From Sambucus nigra (Eukaryota > Streptophyta > Magnoliopsida > Dipsacales > Adoxaceae), in NCBI GenBank assembly GCA_949130495.1, contig CASBWL010000045.1, positions 12,501 through 76,500 on the forward strand: DNA of 64,000 nucleotides, in the 5' to 3' direction. Positions 23,566-33,726 of the stretch are shown here, in pieces. Both the position numbers and the translations under genes were made by a program. How positions within the stretch are numbered: position 1 is the first letter of the stretch; every line of letters begins with the position of its first letter. The notes beneath the pieces were generated by a model. The model searched no databases. It was given only the letters and a program-made list of their open reading frames with translations, and had not been told where the DNA came from.

Positions 23566-23791
23566 GCAAGAAAAACAACTTCTGAATGATAACTAGTCGG
23601 GGCCCCGACTATGTAAGTTTATGGATTGAATTTGGTGCTCGACTGTATGATGTTATGAGAATGTGCCACTGAATGAAAAACTGAATTTTTAATAGAAGCC
23701 CCCAAGTGTGGAATGTGAACTTTGAATTCTTTTTTCTTGATCGCTTTCACATACTCATAAAATGTTTCCGACCAACTGTAATTGACAGCTT

Positions 23792-23960
23792 CTTATTTCC
23801 GACCAACCTAAGTTGACATTTTTGGGAATAGATTTACTTCCTAACCAACCTTAGTTGGCATTTTTAGGAGTACATTTACTTCCTAACTAACCTTAGTTGG
23901 CATTTTTAGGAATACATTTACTTCCTAACCAACCTTAGTTGGCATTTTTAGGAATATATT
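23792..23960. repeat. 42-bp tandem repeat, about 4 units
   Basis: The unit contains TTCCTAACCAACCTTAGTTGG and CATTTTTAGGAATACATTTA. CCAACCTTAGTTGG in each unit is a short inverted repeat. The first unit is more diverged (CCGACCAACCTAAGTTGAC). Confidence 0.85.
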
Positions 23961-23974
23961 TTTGATAATAAATG

Positions 23975-24260
23975 ATAGATACTTCCTCGGAGCTGACCAA
24001 CGGATTGTTGGGAATAAGATATAATAAATGCTGGAGACCTCCTCGGAGCTGACCAACAGATTGTTGGGAATAGAATAAGATATAATAAATGCTGGAGACC
24101 TCCTCGGAGATAATATAAATATTGAAGACCTCCTTGGAGCTGACCAACAGATTGTTGGGAATAAGATAATATATGCTGGAGACATCCTTGGAGCTGACCA
24201 ACAGATTGTTGGGAATAAGATAATATAAATGTTGAAGACCTCCTTGGAGCTGAATATATG
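23975..24260. repeat. Tandem repeat with CCTCGGAGCTGACCAAC core, about 5 units
   Basis: Units of about 55-75 bp contain GACCTCCTCGGAGCTGACC, AACAGATTGTTGGG and AATAAGATAATAT. Related single copies (GAGCTGAATA, CCGACCAACTATCCGTTGG) continue to about 24660. Confidence 0.8.
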
Positions 24261-25857
24261 ATTATAAATATTTGTCGAGCTCCATGCTGAAATAAGAATA
24301 GAATATGCATCCAAATAGATATAAAGAATAATAAAGTGCCTCGTTGATCTGTCGAGGTAGAATTATATAATGCCGAACAAGAATAAGATATTCCAGAACA
24401 TAAGAACATGGCCGAGAACATTGTCAGGCCTGAATATAAATAATAATTATCCGACCAACTATCCGTTGGGGGTGAAATACAACGAATGTTGTAATTCTCC
24501 TCAAAGCTGAATAAGTATCTTGTCGAGGCACAATTGCATAATGCCGAATAAGAATAATATTTTCCAGAACATAAGAATATGGCCGAGAACTTTGCTGGGC
24601 CTGCATATAAATAAGAATTACCCCGACCAACTATCTGTTGGGGGTGACATATAATAAATGTTATAGTTCTCGGAGCTGAATATGATAATAAGTATCTCGC
24701 CTAGTTCCATGTTGAGATGAATATACAATATGAATCCCAAGGGATATAGAATAATTTGTGCTTGAGCCGATATCTCCGAGTAATAATAAAATATATAATG
24801 CCTCGCTGAGGTGAAATGATAATAGTTTCCAGATTGTTTCCGAGCATTCGTCGGCGTTGAATCTTGTACCTGTAAAAATTAATAACTTGCTCTACCATTT
24901 GTGTAGGCTGAATTGATCAGTCATGAGAATAATTTAATCATTCAATAAATATATGATAGGTATATGTTTGAGAAATAAAAATATTAATTTCAAAAAATGA
25001 AATAATATATGTTGGCTGATATGTCGAGGCACAATTTCCTGATGTCGAGCAATACTACTTTTCCAAAGGTTTACGAGAGCTTTCATCGGGATTGAATCTC
25101 ATCCCTATGAAATTTTAATAGGGTGCCCGAGCACCTGTCGAGACTAGAGAAAATAATTATTATCATGAGAATAATTATTCAGCCAAACAATATGTGATGT
25201 GTATCAGCATAAAATAATAAAAATTTCAAAATATGAAATAATATTTTTGTGCCAAATGTGTGTGAGATGGACAAATTTTTATCAGATTTGCATCATAAAT
25301 AAAACGTAGAGTTTTTTGTAAAGTTATTTAATCTCCAACAACTAATTAGGTATAAGTTGCTGTTTGAAAATTATTTATCACTTGGTTTTAAAAATATTTT
25401 TGGGGTGATCACAAGTTAAAAAAGACTTAAGCCCCGTGTTTGTTCCCGAGCTGAACTCGTGTTTAAAGAAATATCTGGGGTGCTTCGCATTTTTAAATAC
25501 CCCAAGATTCTACTGCTGCCGAGAAACGGCATGGATGTTACCGACCAACATTTAAGGATGTCTCAAGTTATAGAATATATGGTGTCGACCAAGAAGCAAA
25601 TGGTCCCCGACCAGCTAAGCAATTTCGCCGATCAACAAAAATGGTGCATTGACAGCACCAAACAACATTAGATGTCACCGACCAAAAAGTGGATGGTTGG
25701 ATAGTTGCCGACCAGTAAATTGAACCCTCCGAACAAGACTGAGATGTCGCCGATCAAGAAGTAGATGATCGTCGACCTGCAATTGGTTCCATCGAGCTAC
25801 AATAAGAGTCTCTGACCAACAATAAGATACCTCGTAGTTGGATAAAATTATTTCAAC

Positions 25858-27455
25858 TGAAAAGGCAAGAGTTTGTGGATCCCCGTATTTTAATAATGTC
25901 AAATTAAAATATATAATTTCCTTTTCAATAGATGCGGAAGCGTTGAGATGGTTTTAACAAATAAACAAGGCCGGGTTTTAATATCTTACAAAACAAATTA
26001 AAACAAAATTCAAGTCCTAGAATTTGCCTAAGTCATGATTATTCATTTAACAAAGTTAGGCCAAACCAAATTAATGCAAGTGACTTGAATTACACAATTT
26101 TACCCAATATTTAATTTAAGTCCCAAATTAAATATAGTGTGATAATTAAACCGATTTTATCTTGAATTAATCTAGCATGTGTTCTAAGTGATATAAAGCA
26201 AGATAAAATAAACAAGTCACACTACACCGCGATGTACGAGGAAAAACCCACTAACAGGAAAAAAACCTCGGGACAGCCCTAGCCTCAAATCCACTAAAAA
26301 TGGTATTACAAAATACAAGACAAAAGACTTACTTCCTAAACTCGAACGCTCTCAAGCCGTGACGCTTCTTCTTGTATCGACCTCCAATTAGCGGATAACC
26401 AACGGAGCTCCACCGTGGTCTCGGAATACACCGATAGGACTTTAAACGGACACCGTCACCCGAACATGGAGCCTTTCTCCAAACGGGTAGAATATCACCA
26501 AAAGTCTTCTTTGTGATGGGGGGTAGAAGCAAACCCGAAACGTCTCTTGAATTCGGTAGAGAAAACCAGTGCCAAAAACTCCAAGTAAAGATATGTATAT
26601 ATAAAGCTTGGATAAACAACTATTGGGTGTAAACTAGAGTGTGTATGAATTTTTCTTTAGAAATTGACACTCAAAAACATGAACATTTTCCCTAAAAAGA
26701 TTAGCTCTCAAACTCTCTCTAAGAGATGGATATGAAATTGAAAAGTTATCTTGGAAAATGTGTTTCCCGCACATAATAAAGTATGTAAAAGTTGGTTAAA
26801 AACCAAGTGGGGAAAGTGGGAGAAAACTGCAAAAAACTGCTCAAAACTGTTCCCGCCCTGGCGTCTCGTTCGAACGAACTTGACTCTCGTTCGAACAAGA
26901 CTTCTAACGAGCGACCAGCCTGGGCTCGTTAGAATCTCGTTAGATACCTCGTTAGAACGAAAAACTCGTTTGAACGACATATCGAACGAATGACCAGGTC
27001 GTTGGCAAACTCGTTCGAACGAACTTGGTTCGAACGAAAAAAACTCGTTCGAACGAAACTTCTAACGAACGACCAGAAAGTTGGTAAAATTCGATTTTGG
27101 CCCAGAAACTTTTATAAACTTTTATATACTTAATTTAAAGTTTCAATTTGATTCTTTCTGAAAATAAAATGCAGTTTTTATTTCTCCTAACACCCAATAC
27201 ATATTGTTCCAAACTCCTATATAAATATAATTACATTCATACCTTGGGAGCATGGAACCTTAGTTGATGACGTACAAACGAGGCACATAAACTACGGCAT
27301 GTTGATGATGCTTTATACTCTTTGCCGCTACATCTTCAACAAACACTTCATAGGTCTTGAATATTACAATAAAATAAAATCCTATGAATAAATGTTTTTG
27401 TCCGGAATTGAGCCAAAACTATATATGGACTCAATTGGAAATTTGTGTCCTTACA
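25858..27455 (-). repeat. 3' LTR of element C
   Basis: It is 1598 bp long. The following AAATCTCCCCCTTTGGCT (27456-27473) is the polypurine tract read on the plus strand. The 96-codon and 80-90-codon ORFs inside appear in both LTRs only because the LTRs are near-identical. Confidence 0.95.
26867..27055. repeat. CGTTCGAACG palindrome cluster in C 3' LTR
   Basis: It holds at least five copies of TTCGAA-centred palindromes, mostly within TCGTTCGAACGA, mixed with half-sites (TCGTTAGAA, CTAACGAACGACCAG). Centre spacings of 15, 19 and 21 bp are seen. It is 33 bp shorter than the matching cluster in the other LTR. Confidence 0.9.
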
Positions 27456-29193
27456 AATCTCCCCCTTTGGCTATTCCGGGAAAAAAACCAAACAAAAATC
27501 CTAAAGGGCCGTCAAGCTCTACTAGACTCAAAACATAACCCGCCCAATCTTGACTCAACCCAAGGATCAAACTCTCTGCCATAGAAAGATGCCGCTTTAG
27601 AATAATTCCTGCACACTTAAGCAAACTCATCAAATGCATAGGGAATATCAAAATATTAAATGCAATTAATTAATTACTCCCCCTAAATTAATTCTCCCTT
27701 TAAACACATGACCTACTTAGAAAGACGTCTCCCCTAAGATAAATCTCCCCCAAACGAAGATACGATAATAATAGGATTAGATACCATTTCTCCCCCTATC
27801 ATCATTCTCCCCCTTTTTGTTCGGGAATAGGCAAAGGATAAAGAACTAATAAACCGCATGTGAAAGATTAATGTGTTAAGACATGAAAGCATATGGGCAA
27901 TTAAAAGCAAGGCAAAGACAGACAAATATCATATATATATATACATTAGAAATATACCAATATAGTACTAGCATATATATAGATATAAACCAACACATGA
28001 CACAAAATACAATAAGTTTGCACACTCGTAGGGCAAAAATGTGTCATATGTAAACGGAAGTGTAGGGGTGTGAACTAGCAACAATTAAATTTAGACCCAA
28101 ACACTTACGAAACGTTCACGGAGTTCTCATTTGATTGCAAACTTCATCACAGTTAAATATAACCTCATGTGACAATATAAAGATTGAACTCAATGAACAA
28201 ACATACAGAATGCATACAAGCCTAGCATGATGATGATTCTACAAACCAAATAGAGTCATGACATTAAAGACAACTAGGATAAACGGACATTGTGCAAACC
28301 GTTGATATACCATCCAAATCTCCCTCAATGAGCATATATATTCTTTTGTTTCTGAATAAATATATCATACAAACATAGGCCTTGGCAATTGCTTTTTGTT
28401 TAATGCCAAATATTCTGTTTTTAGGCCTTTGGATCACGTATTTCTTTTAGATCCAATCAACGGTGGCTTACTATCGCAAAGGATTTAATTCATCCTTTCG
28501 GAGCCCTTCCCCGTGCATATATTTATTTATCATGTTTTCATTTTTCGCACAAATCTCACATGCAACGGATTTTGACATGCACTAGTCCTCCTAGGTCATA
28601 GATATGTAGATGACTAGATTGATAGGAGAACACCTCAAAAAGCTCAAATATAACATGTGACATTAAGATTTCAAAAGAGCTCGTGCATGTGTGAATAGAG
28701 GCATATAGAAATAGAATCCATTTGAACAATACAAAATCCAACTACTCCATATAAAACATGGTAAAGAACATTTTAAGGATTGAAAATCTAAACCAAAAGT
28801 TCTAGCCACATGGAAGCGTAAACGATAGAATTCAAACACAAATATATGCCACATAAAGTGTGTCAAACAAAAATACACACAAAAACAAAATCCTTTTGAG
28901 TTTTTAGCATTTTTAATCAAAAATAAATATTTACTCAAAAGGACAAACAAAAATCATTTGTATTTTTCATTAAGCTTAAATGAAATAAGTAAAACACAAA
29001 TGATAAACAAAAATCTTTTTATATTATGCAGTCAATTCAAATACAAAATATAATACAAAAAGATAAACAAGTCATAATTTCTAGCATGTGATATGAAGTA
29101 AGGCAATGACTAGAAAATGACTAAACAAGCATACATTTAGCATATGAATATGACATGAAGCACAAACGCTAAAGTATGCAAACACTAACACAT
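27456..29193. other. Non-coding 3' internal region of element C
   Basis: This is where pol would be expected in an autonomous relative. No RT, integrase or protease motif appears in any frame. The sequence is AT-rich with CTCCCCCT runs near 27680-27820, which on the minus strand are purine tracts (GGGGGAGA), and many short A-rich repeats. Confidence 0.7.
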
Positions 29194-31014
29194 TTATCCT
29201 TTAGATTTAGCAAGGGAGGAAGAATGTGAAAGTAAATGAGAATCAAAATCCCTATTTTGTAAGGTAACCAAGTCGAATTTCCTAACCCAAATTAATGAAG
29301 AATAACAATCTTGGGGTGTAGGAACATTAGCTATCGTGGTTACTTTACAATGGGATTTTCTAGGAATTCGTTTAAGATCAAAACAAAATTTCCTAAGATG
29401 ACCTTTTCGACCACAATGTGTACAAGTAAGAATATGTCGAAAAGATTTATCTAAGGAGTGATCATTAAATGCATTCCTAGAAGATTCTCCTAAAACATTG
29501 GTTTGGACTTTAGGGTTAAAATCATTACAGGAATTGAAGCCTAAACCAAAAGTGTCATTTTTAATTTGGACCGTTCCTAACATTTTATCTAGTTTTTCCG
29601 AACGACACTCCAAATCAAATTTGACATTACTAGAATCTTTTAATTTATTTTCCAATTCTAAAATTTTAGATTCTAGTAAAACATTTCGCTCTTCAAAACC
29701 AAGAAGCTCCTTTTTCAAGGATTCCAATAAACCCCTAAGGCTATCTCTCTCGCCTTCTACATAGTTAAGCTTCTCTTGAAGAGTTCTCTCATGTGTCCTA
29801 AGGTCTTCTATTAAGGCACTTTCATCAATGACCTTGACACTCTCTCTTAAACTCGCTTCTAACTTCAAATTAGCCTTTTTCAATTTGATAGATTCTTTAT
29901 ATAATTCATGAAAAGCATTTTGAAGTTCACTCTCATCAACCTCTTCTTCATTTTCACTCTCTCTTTCTTCTTCACTCTCACTATCATCAAAACTAAGAGA
30001 ATCATGTACAATGACCTTGGAAGTGGCATGTGCTATAATTTCATCATTCGATGAGTTCTCATTGTCACTCACATGTCTAGCCATAAAAGCCACAAAATTC
30101 TTCTTTGTGGGGGAATCGGGCTTTTCTTCCTTATCACTATCACTAAGGGTCGCATTATAAGAAATGGGTCGTTTACCCTCTTTCCTTAGTTTAGTGGGGC
30201 ACTCAAAATCCCTATGGCCATAACCTTCACAACCAAAACATTTATTAGACTCGTCCCTATCAACATTTTCATTACTAGACTTAGGGATCTTTTCGGCTTT
30301 AGAAATCTTCTCTCTTTTATCATGTTTAGAAGATTCAAATTTCTTAAAATCATTTTTAAATTTATCTTTGTTGAATTTAAGAAATTTTCTAAATTTACGA
30401 GCAAATAAAGCCATATCTTCCGAGTCACTATCACTCTCGCTCTCTACTACTTGTTTAACCTCTTTTCGGGCTTTTAAAGCTACGCCCTTTTCAATTTTCT
30501 TTTCATTTTTAGAGGGAAACATGTCCAGTTCATAGGTTTGTAAATCACCTACAAGCTCTTCTAATTTCGTAGAGGCTAAAGTGGGTAAAGAATTTAAAAC
30601 GGTCACCTTTGGAATAAATCTATCGGGTAGGGACCTTAAAATTTTCTTTACTACACGGTCGTCAGGTATTTTCTCTCCCAAGTTAAAGGATGAATTAACA
30701 ATATCTGAAAGTCTAGCATAAAATTTATCAAAAGTTTCTTTTTCATCCATTTTGATAGTTTCAAATTGAGTGGTGAGGTTTTGAAGTTTAGAAGCTTTAA
30801 CGACACTAGTTCCTTCATGAGTTATTTGTAAAATATCCCAAGCTTCTTTAGCGGTTTCACACGTCATAATACGTCGGAATTCATCCGGTGCGACAGCGCT
30901 AAATAAGGCATTTAAACCACGGGAATTAAAGTTGGCAAGTTTAAACTCATTTTTAGTCCATCTATCGACGGGTTTTAAAACACGTTCATTTTCAATAAGA
31001 TGAGTTGGTGGGGA
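29194..31014 (-). CDS. Element C gag, main part (residues 44-649)
   Basis: Read on the minus strand from the D insertion, the frame is open for 606 codons. A UBN2-type gag domain comes first (ETAKEAWDILQITHEG, FDKFYARLSDIVNSS, ILRSLPDRF). Next is a charged region, a zinc knuckle CFGCEGYGHRDFEC (CX2CX4HX4C), then an acidic stretch and a long leucine-heptad coiled coil (roughly LYKESIKLKKANLKLEASL to LLESKILELENKL). A second zinc knuckle CTHCGRKGHLRKFC follows, then a short tail to the stop at 29194. It would act as particle-forming, RNA-binding protein. SIRE-type Copia elements also have long gags, but here a stop follows gag and there is no pol. Confidence 0.9.
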   Translation of the reverse strand, partial: SPPTHLIENERVLKPVDRWTKNEFKLANFNSRGLNALFSAVAPDEFRRIMTCETAKEAWDILQITHEGTSVVKASKLQNLTTQFETIKMDEKETFDKFYARLSDIVNSSFNLGEKIPDDRVVKKILRSLPDRFIPKVTVLNSLPTLASTKLEELVGDLQTYELDMFPSKNEKKIEKGVALKARKEVKQVVESESDSDSEDMALFARKFRKFLKFNKDKFKNDFKKFESSKHDKREKISKAEKIPKSSNENVDRDESNKCFGCEGYGHRDFECPTKLRKEGKRPISYNATLSDSDKEEKPDSPTKKNFVAFMARHVSDNENSSNDEIIAHATSKVIVHDSLSFDDSESEEERESENEEEVDESELQNAFHELYKESIKLKKANLKLEASLRESVKVIDESALIEDLRTHERTLQEKLNYVEGERDSLRGLLESLKKELLGFEERNVLLESKILELENKLKDSSNVKFDLECRSEKLDKMLGTVQIKNDTFGLGFNSCNDFNPKVQTNVLGESSRNAFNDHSLDKSFRHILTCTHCGRKGHLRKFCFDLKRIPRKSHCKVTTIANVPTPQDCYSSLIWVRKFDLVTLQNRDFDSHLLSHSSSLAKSKG

Positions 31015-31019
31015 ATACC
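31015..31019. repeat. Target-site duplication of element D, left copy
   Basis: ATACC at 31015-31019 matches ATACC at 41251-41255. Confidence 0.93.
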
Positions 31020-33726
31020 TGTGACAACCCGCTATCCGAAATAAAGGGTGGCCAGCCCTATACCCCGATAAAATAGGAAATCATGGATAATATCATCCTC
31101 AGCATCACGACTATATACAAAGTATAAGGAATAACCACTCTATATTCCAGAAAACGGGTTATCAAAAACTTTGATTTGAAATTAAAAGGAAAACACTTTC
31201 AACAACCCATCATAGAAATAGAGGGTGGAAACCACCCACAAATGCAAATAAGAAATCCCGAAAGATACAAAGGACCGAATAAAGCTTCGGTCAATACCAT
31301 CCATACAACATACTTATAGCATCAAGTGTTACATAATAAATTCATTATACATTTACAACAGTTTGGGAAACATGCCCGAATGAACTGAACATAACTAGAA
31401 ACATAAACAGAGGCGTCTACTCAAAATCCCGTGAAACCCGCACAATGTCACGGCTCCTCAAAACATGCGGAAGGGAAACGTCATTACGGGCGACCGTGCG
31501 GCGGAACACCTGAACGGATAATATAGATATACATATACAACAAGAAAAGGAAAACCGGTCAGGGTCGGGTATATGTGATCAATAGATAAATGACAAGTAT
31601 GATAATGATGCACAATTTAGCATGGATGATAGTCTAGCATGTTAACGGCATATAAGGAACTGAAACTAGTGAAGGACTACATAGAGTGAGATTCACAATA
31701 AAACAGAATTAAAAGTGCTTATAAGCCTTTATCATCTTAGATCATATTTCAATTCAAATATTCATTTTCCATTCCTTATTAGGAATATAATTGACATCAT
31801 GTGCTCTATATGGCACTAATCTCAATAACATGCACTTTGCGGCATAATTTTGCTCTCTAGGGCAATTAATGTTCCATCGAGTCCAACTCGATAATTAGAA
31901 TAGTCATAAATATAAATATAACGCTTCTAAGACCGCCCATCCGGGTTTCCCCATGGCGCGTCCCTAAATAACCATCATCTTCCAGGGCCTAACACAAGAC
32001 AACCTGGGATCCTATCGAAAACGTCGGGAAGAGGCCATGAGCCTGCGTGGTAGCCAAGACCACACCCGGAATCTCCCTACCCCCGCAGAAAAGTAACCAC
32101 AAGCGCTCCCATGGCCTAGGACTATATCCACCCTACATTCATTAGCCAGGGGGCTTCACCTATCGTGCGGACTTCCCTTAAGATGGTATTTAGAGAGGTG
32201 TGTAACATCCATTTTATTAATTTCCATTACATGATTAGTAAATTAACATTTACCTTAGCAATAGCCCATTTTAATTAAATGAATAAGCTAATTTCGGACT
32301 AAGTATAAGTAGTACCGACATAGCATCCTCAAAAGGAATTCAGACTCCAAAGTTATCCCCAAGGCCTCTTTTAGGCTTTACTATAAATCATCAAGTCAAA
32401 TCTAATCTCGAATTGAATTCTACAGTCTCCAAATTGACCTCAATAGATTCTAGACCGATATAAAACTAACAGACAAAAGTGATGCCTAAACATCACCTTA
32501 AATTCCACCTTGAATGAATCCTAGATGAACCCTTTCGAGTCTAGGATGTCGTCCCAACTCAACTAGAACTCTAATCCCTATGTTTACTTCATTTAAGAAG
32601 GTCCCTAATCAAATAATCCTAAAGAAAAAGGGTTAAAAATGAAAAAAGAAAAATTTTGAAAATGCAGGGCTACCGAATCGATTCGCCCCCTTGGCCGAAT
32701 CGATTCGGCCAGAAAAATTGAGGTTCTGCATAATTGCCGAATCGATTCGGATGGGAGACCGAATCGATTCGATCAGAAAATTTTGGTTTCTGCATAACTG
32801 CCGAATCGATTCGGATAAATTCCGAATCGGTTCGGTCAACAAGACCTGGGCACTGGAACTAACCGAATCGATTCGCCCAGGGGGCCGAATCGATTCGGGC
32901 CTGCGATTTTGCCAAGAAATGGCTATGGAGTTTTGGACTCCATTTTCTACCCAAACTCAATCTTCTCCAAACCAAACTCATGTATTAACACTATAAGAAC
33001 ATAAATGATGCTATTGATCATCTTAAAACCTCATGAATTAACTTTGAATGAATCAAAACCCAAAAACACATAATGAAACCCTAAGTTTGCTAAACTAGGA
33101 TTAATACACCATTATCATAAACAATCATCTATCTCAAGACAACAAATAGCAAGTAGAAACTTGCCTTGATTCAGCAAATATGCAGATTTCTTGGTGTAGT
33201 ATCAATCTCTCTCAATCTCCAAAGCTTTCTCTCCACTTCTCTCTTACTCTCTTAGGTTTAGGAATGAAATTTGGGGAAATTAGGAGACTTAGAAGACTTA
33301 AGTCGTGGCTTAAGGTAAATGGCCCACTATATTTAACCAAAAGTGCGATAAAATAATACGCAATAGCATAATTAAGGCATAACCAGTCAAAAATGCCCAA
33401 AACTACAAAATACAATACGGTATATTATTTGACTATTTCGCACGTTCCGGAATCAACTGCAACCTCCAAATTATCATTTGGACATTTTAAATTCAAATTT
33501 AGGTTCCGGTCTCATAATTAAGCCAAATATCATTTTATATACAGATGATATTAATAAGCATGACATAGCAGTATTTTCCCATAATTATGATATGTATGCA
33601 ATCTCATAATAAATATCAACTTTTCTACATTGAATTCATCATTCAAATCATAACCCAACACTAGGTTCCAATTACTATACTAAGTAATTATTATAAAATA
33701 CGGTCCCATAAGCGAGGGTTATTACA
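31020..33726 (-). repeat. 3' LTR of Gypsy D
   Basis: In plus-strand reading it starts TGTGACAACCCGCTATCC and ends GCGAGGGTTATTACA. A TATATAAAA box on the minus strand at 33533-33541, about 185 bp from the LTR 5' end, is a plausible promoter. ORFs inside recur in the other LTR by identity only. Confidence 0.96.
32674..32897. repeat. Four pairs of 12-bp palindromes in D 3' LTR
   Basis: CGAATCGATTCG occurs at 32674-32685 and 32696-32707, and six more times to 32897 (one as CGAATCGGTTCG). Sites come in pairs with spacers of 10, 10, 9 and 10 bp. Spacers of the outer pairs (CCCCCTTGGC and CCCAGGGGGC) are nearly complementary. TTCTGCATAA links the first three pairs at a period of about 65 bp. Confidence 0.95.

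Larger units (their letters stand above)
22869..25857 (-). mobile_element. Internal non-coding region of element B (3' part)
   Basis: No domain was recognised in any frame. CCGACCAAC or close variants recur (near 23769, 23800, 24451, 24622, 25538), echoing the unit of the LTR tandem repeat. Many copies are followed by GTTGG, so that CCAAC...GTTGG can pair. Several tandem blocks (23404-24260) are annotated separately. Confidence 0.75.

Noticed and set aside
23925..24421. Three overlapping minus-strand ORFs of 88-157 codons
   Set aside because: They lie over the tandem repeats of element B and translate the same repeats in different frames; no domain.
26329..26619. 96-codon ORF found also at 41913
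   Set aside because: Conserved only through LTR identity of element C; no domain and no independent conservation.
32674..32897. CRISPR-like array
   Set aside because: Repeats are perfect palindromes in pairs inside LTRs, with no unique spacers of constant length and no cas genes; plant DNA.
32691..32996. 101-codon ORF with RIDSIRK-type repeats, repeated at 40215
   Set aside because: Translation of the palindrome cluster in the D LTR; both copies match because the LTRs are near-identical.
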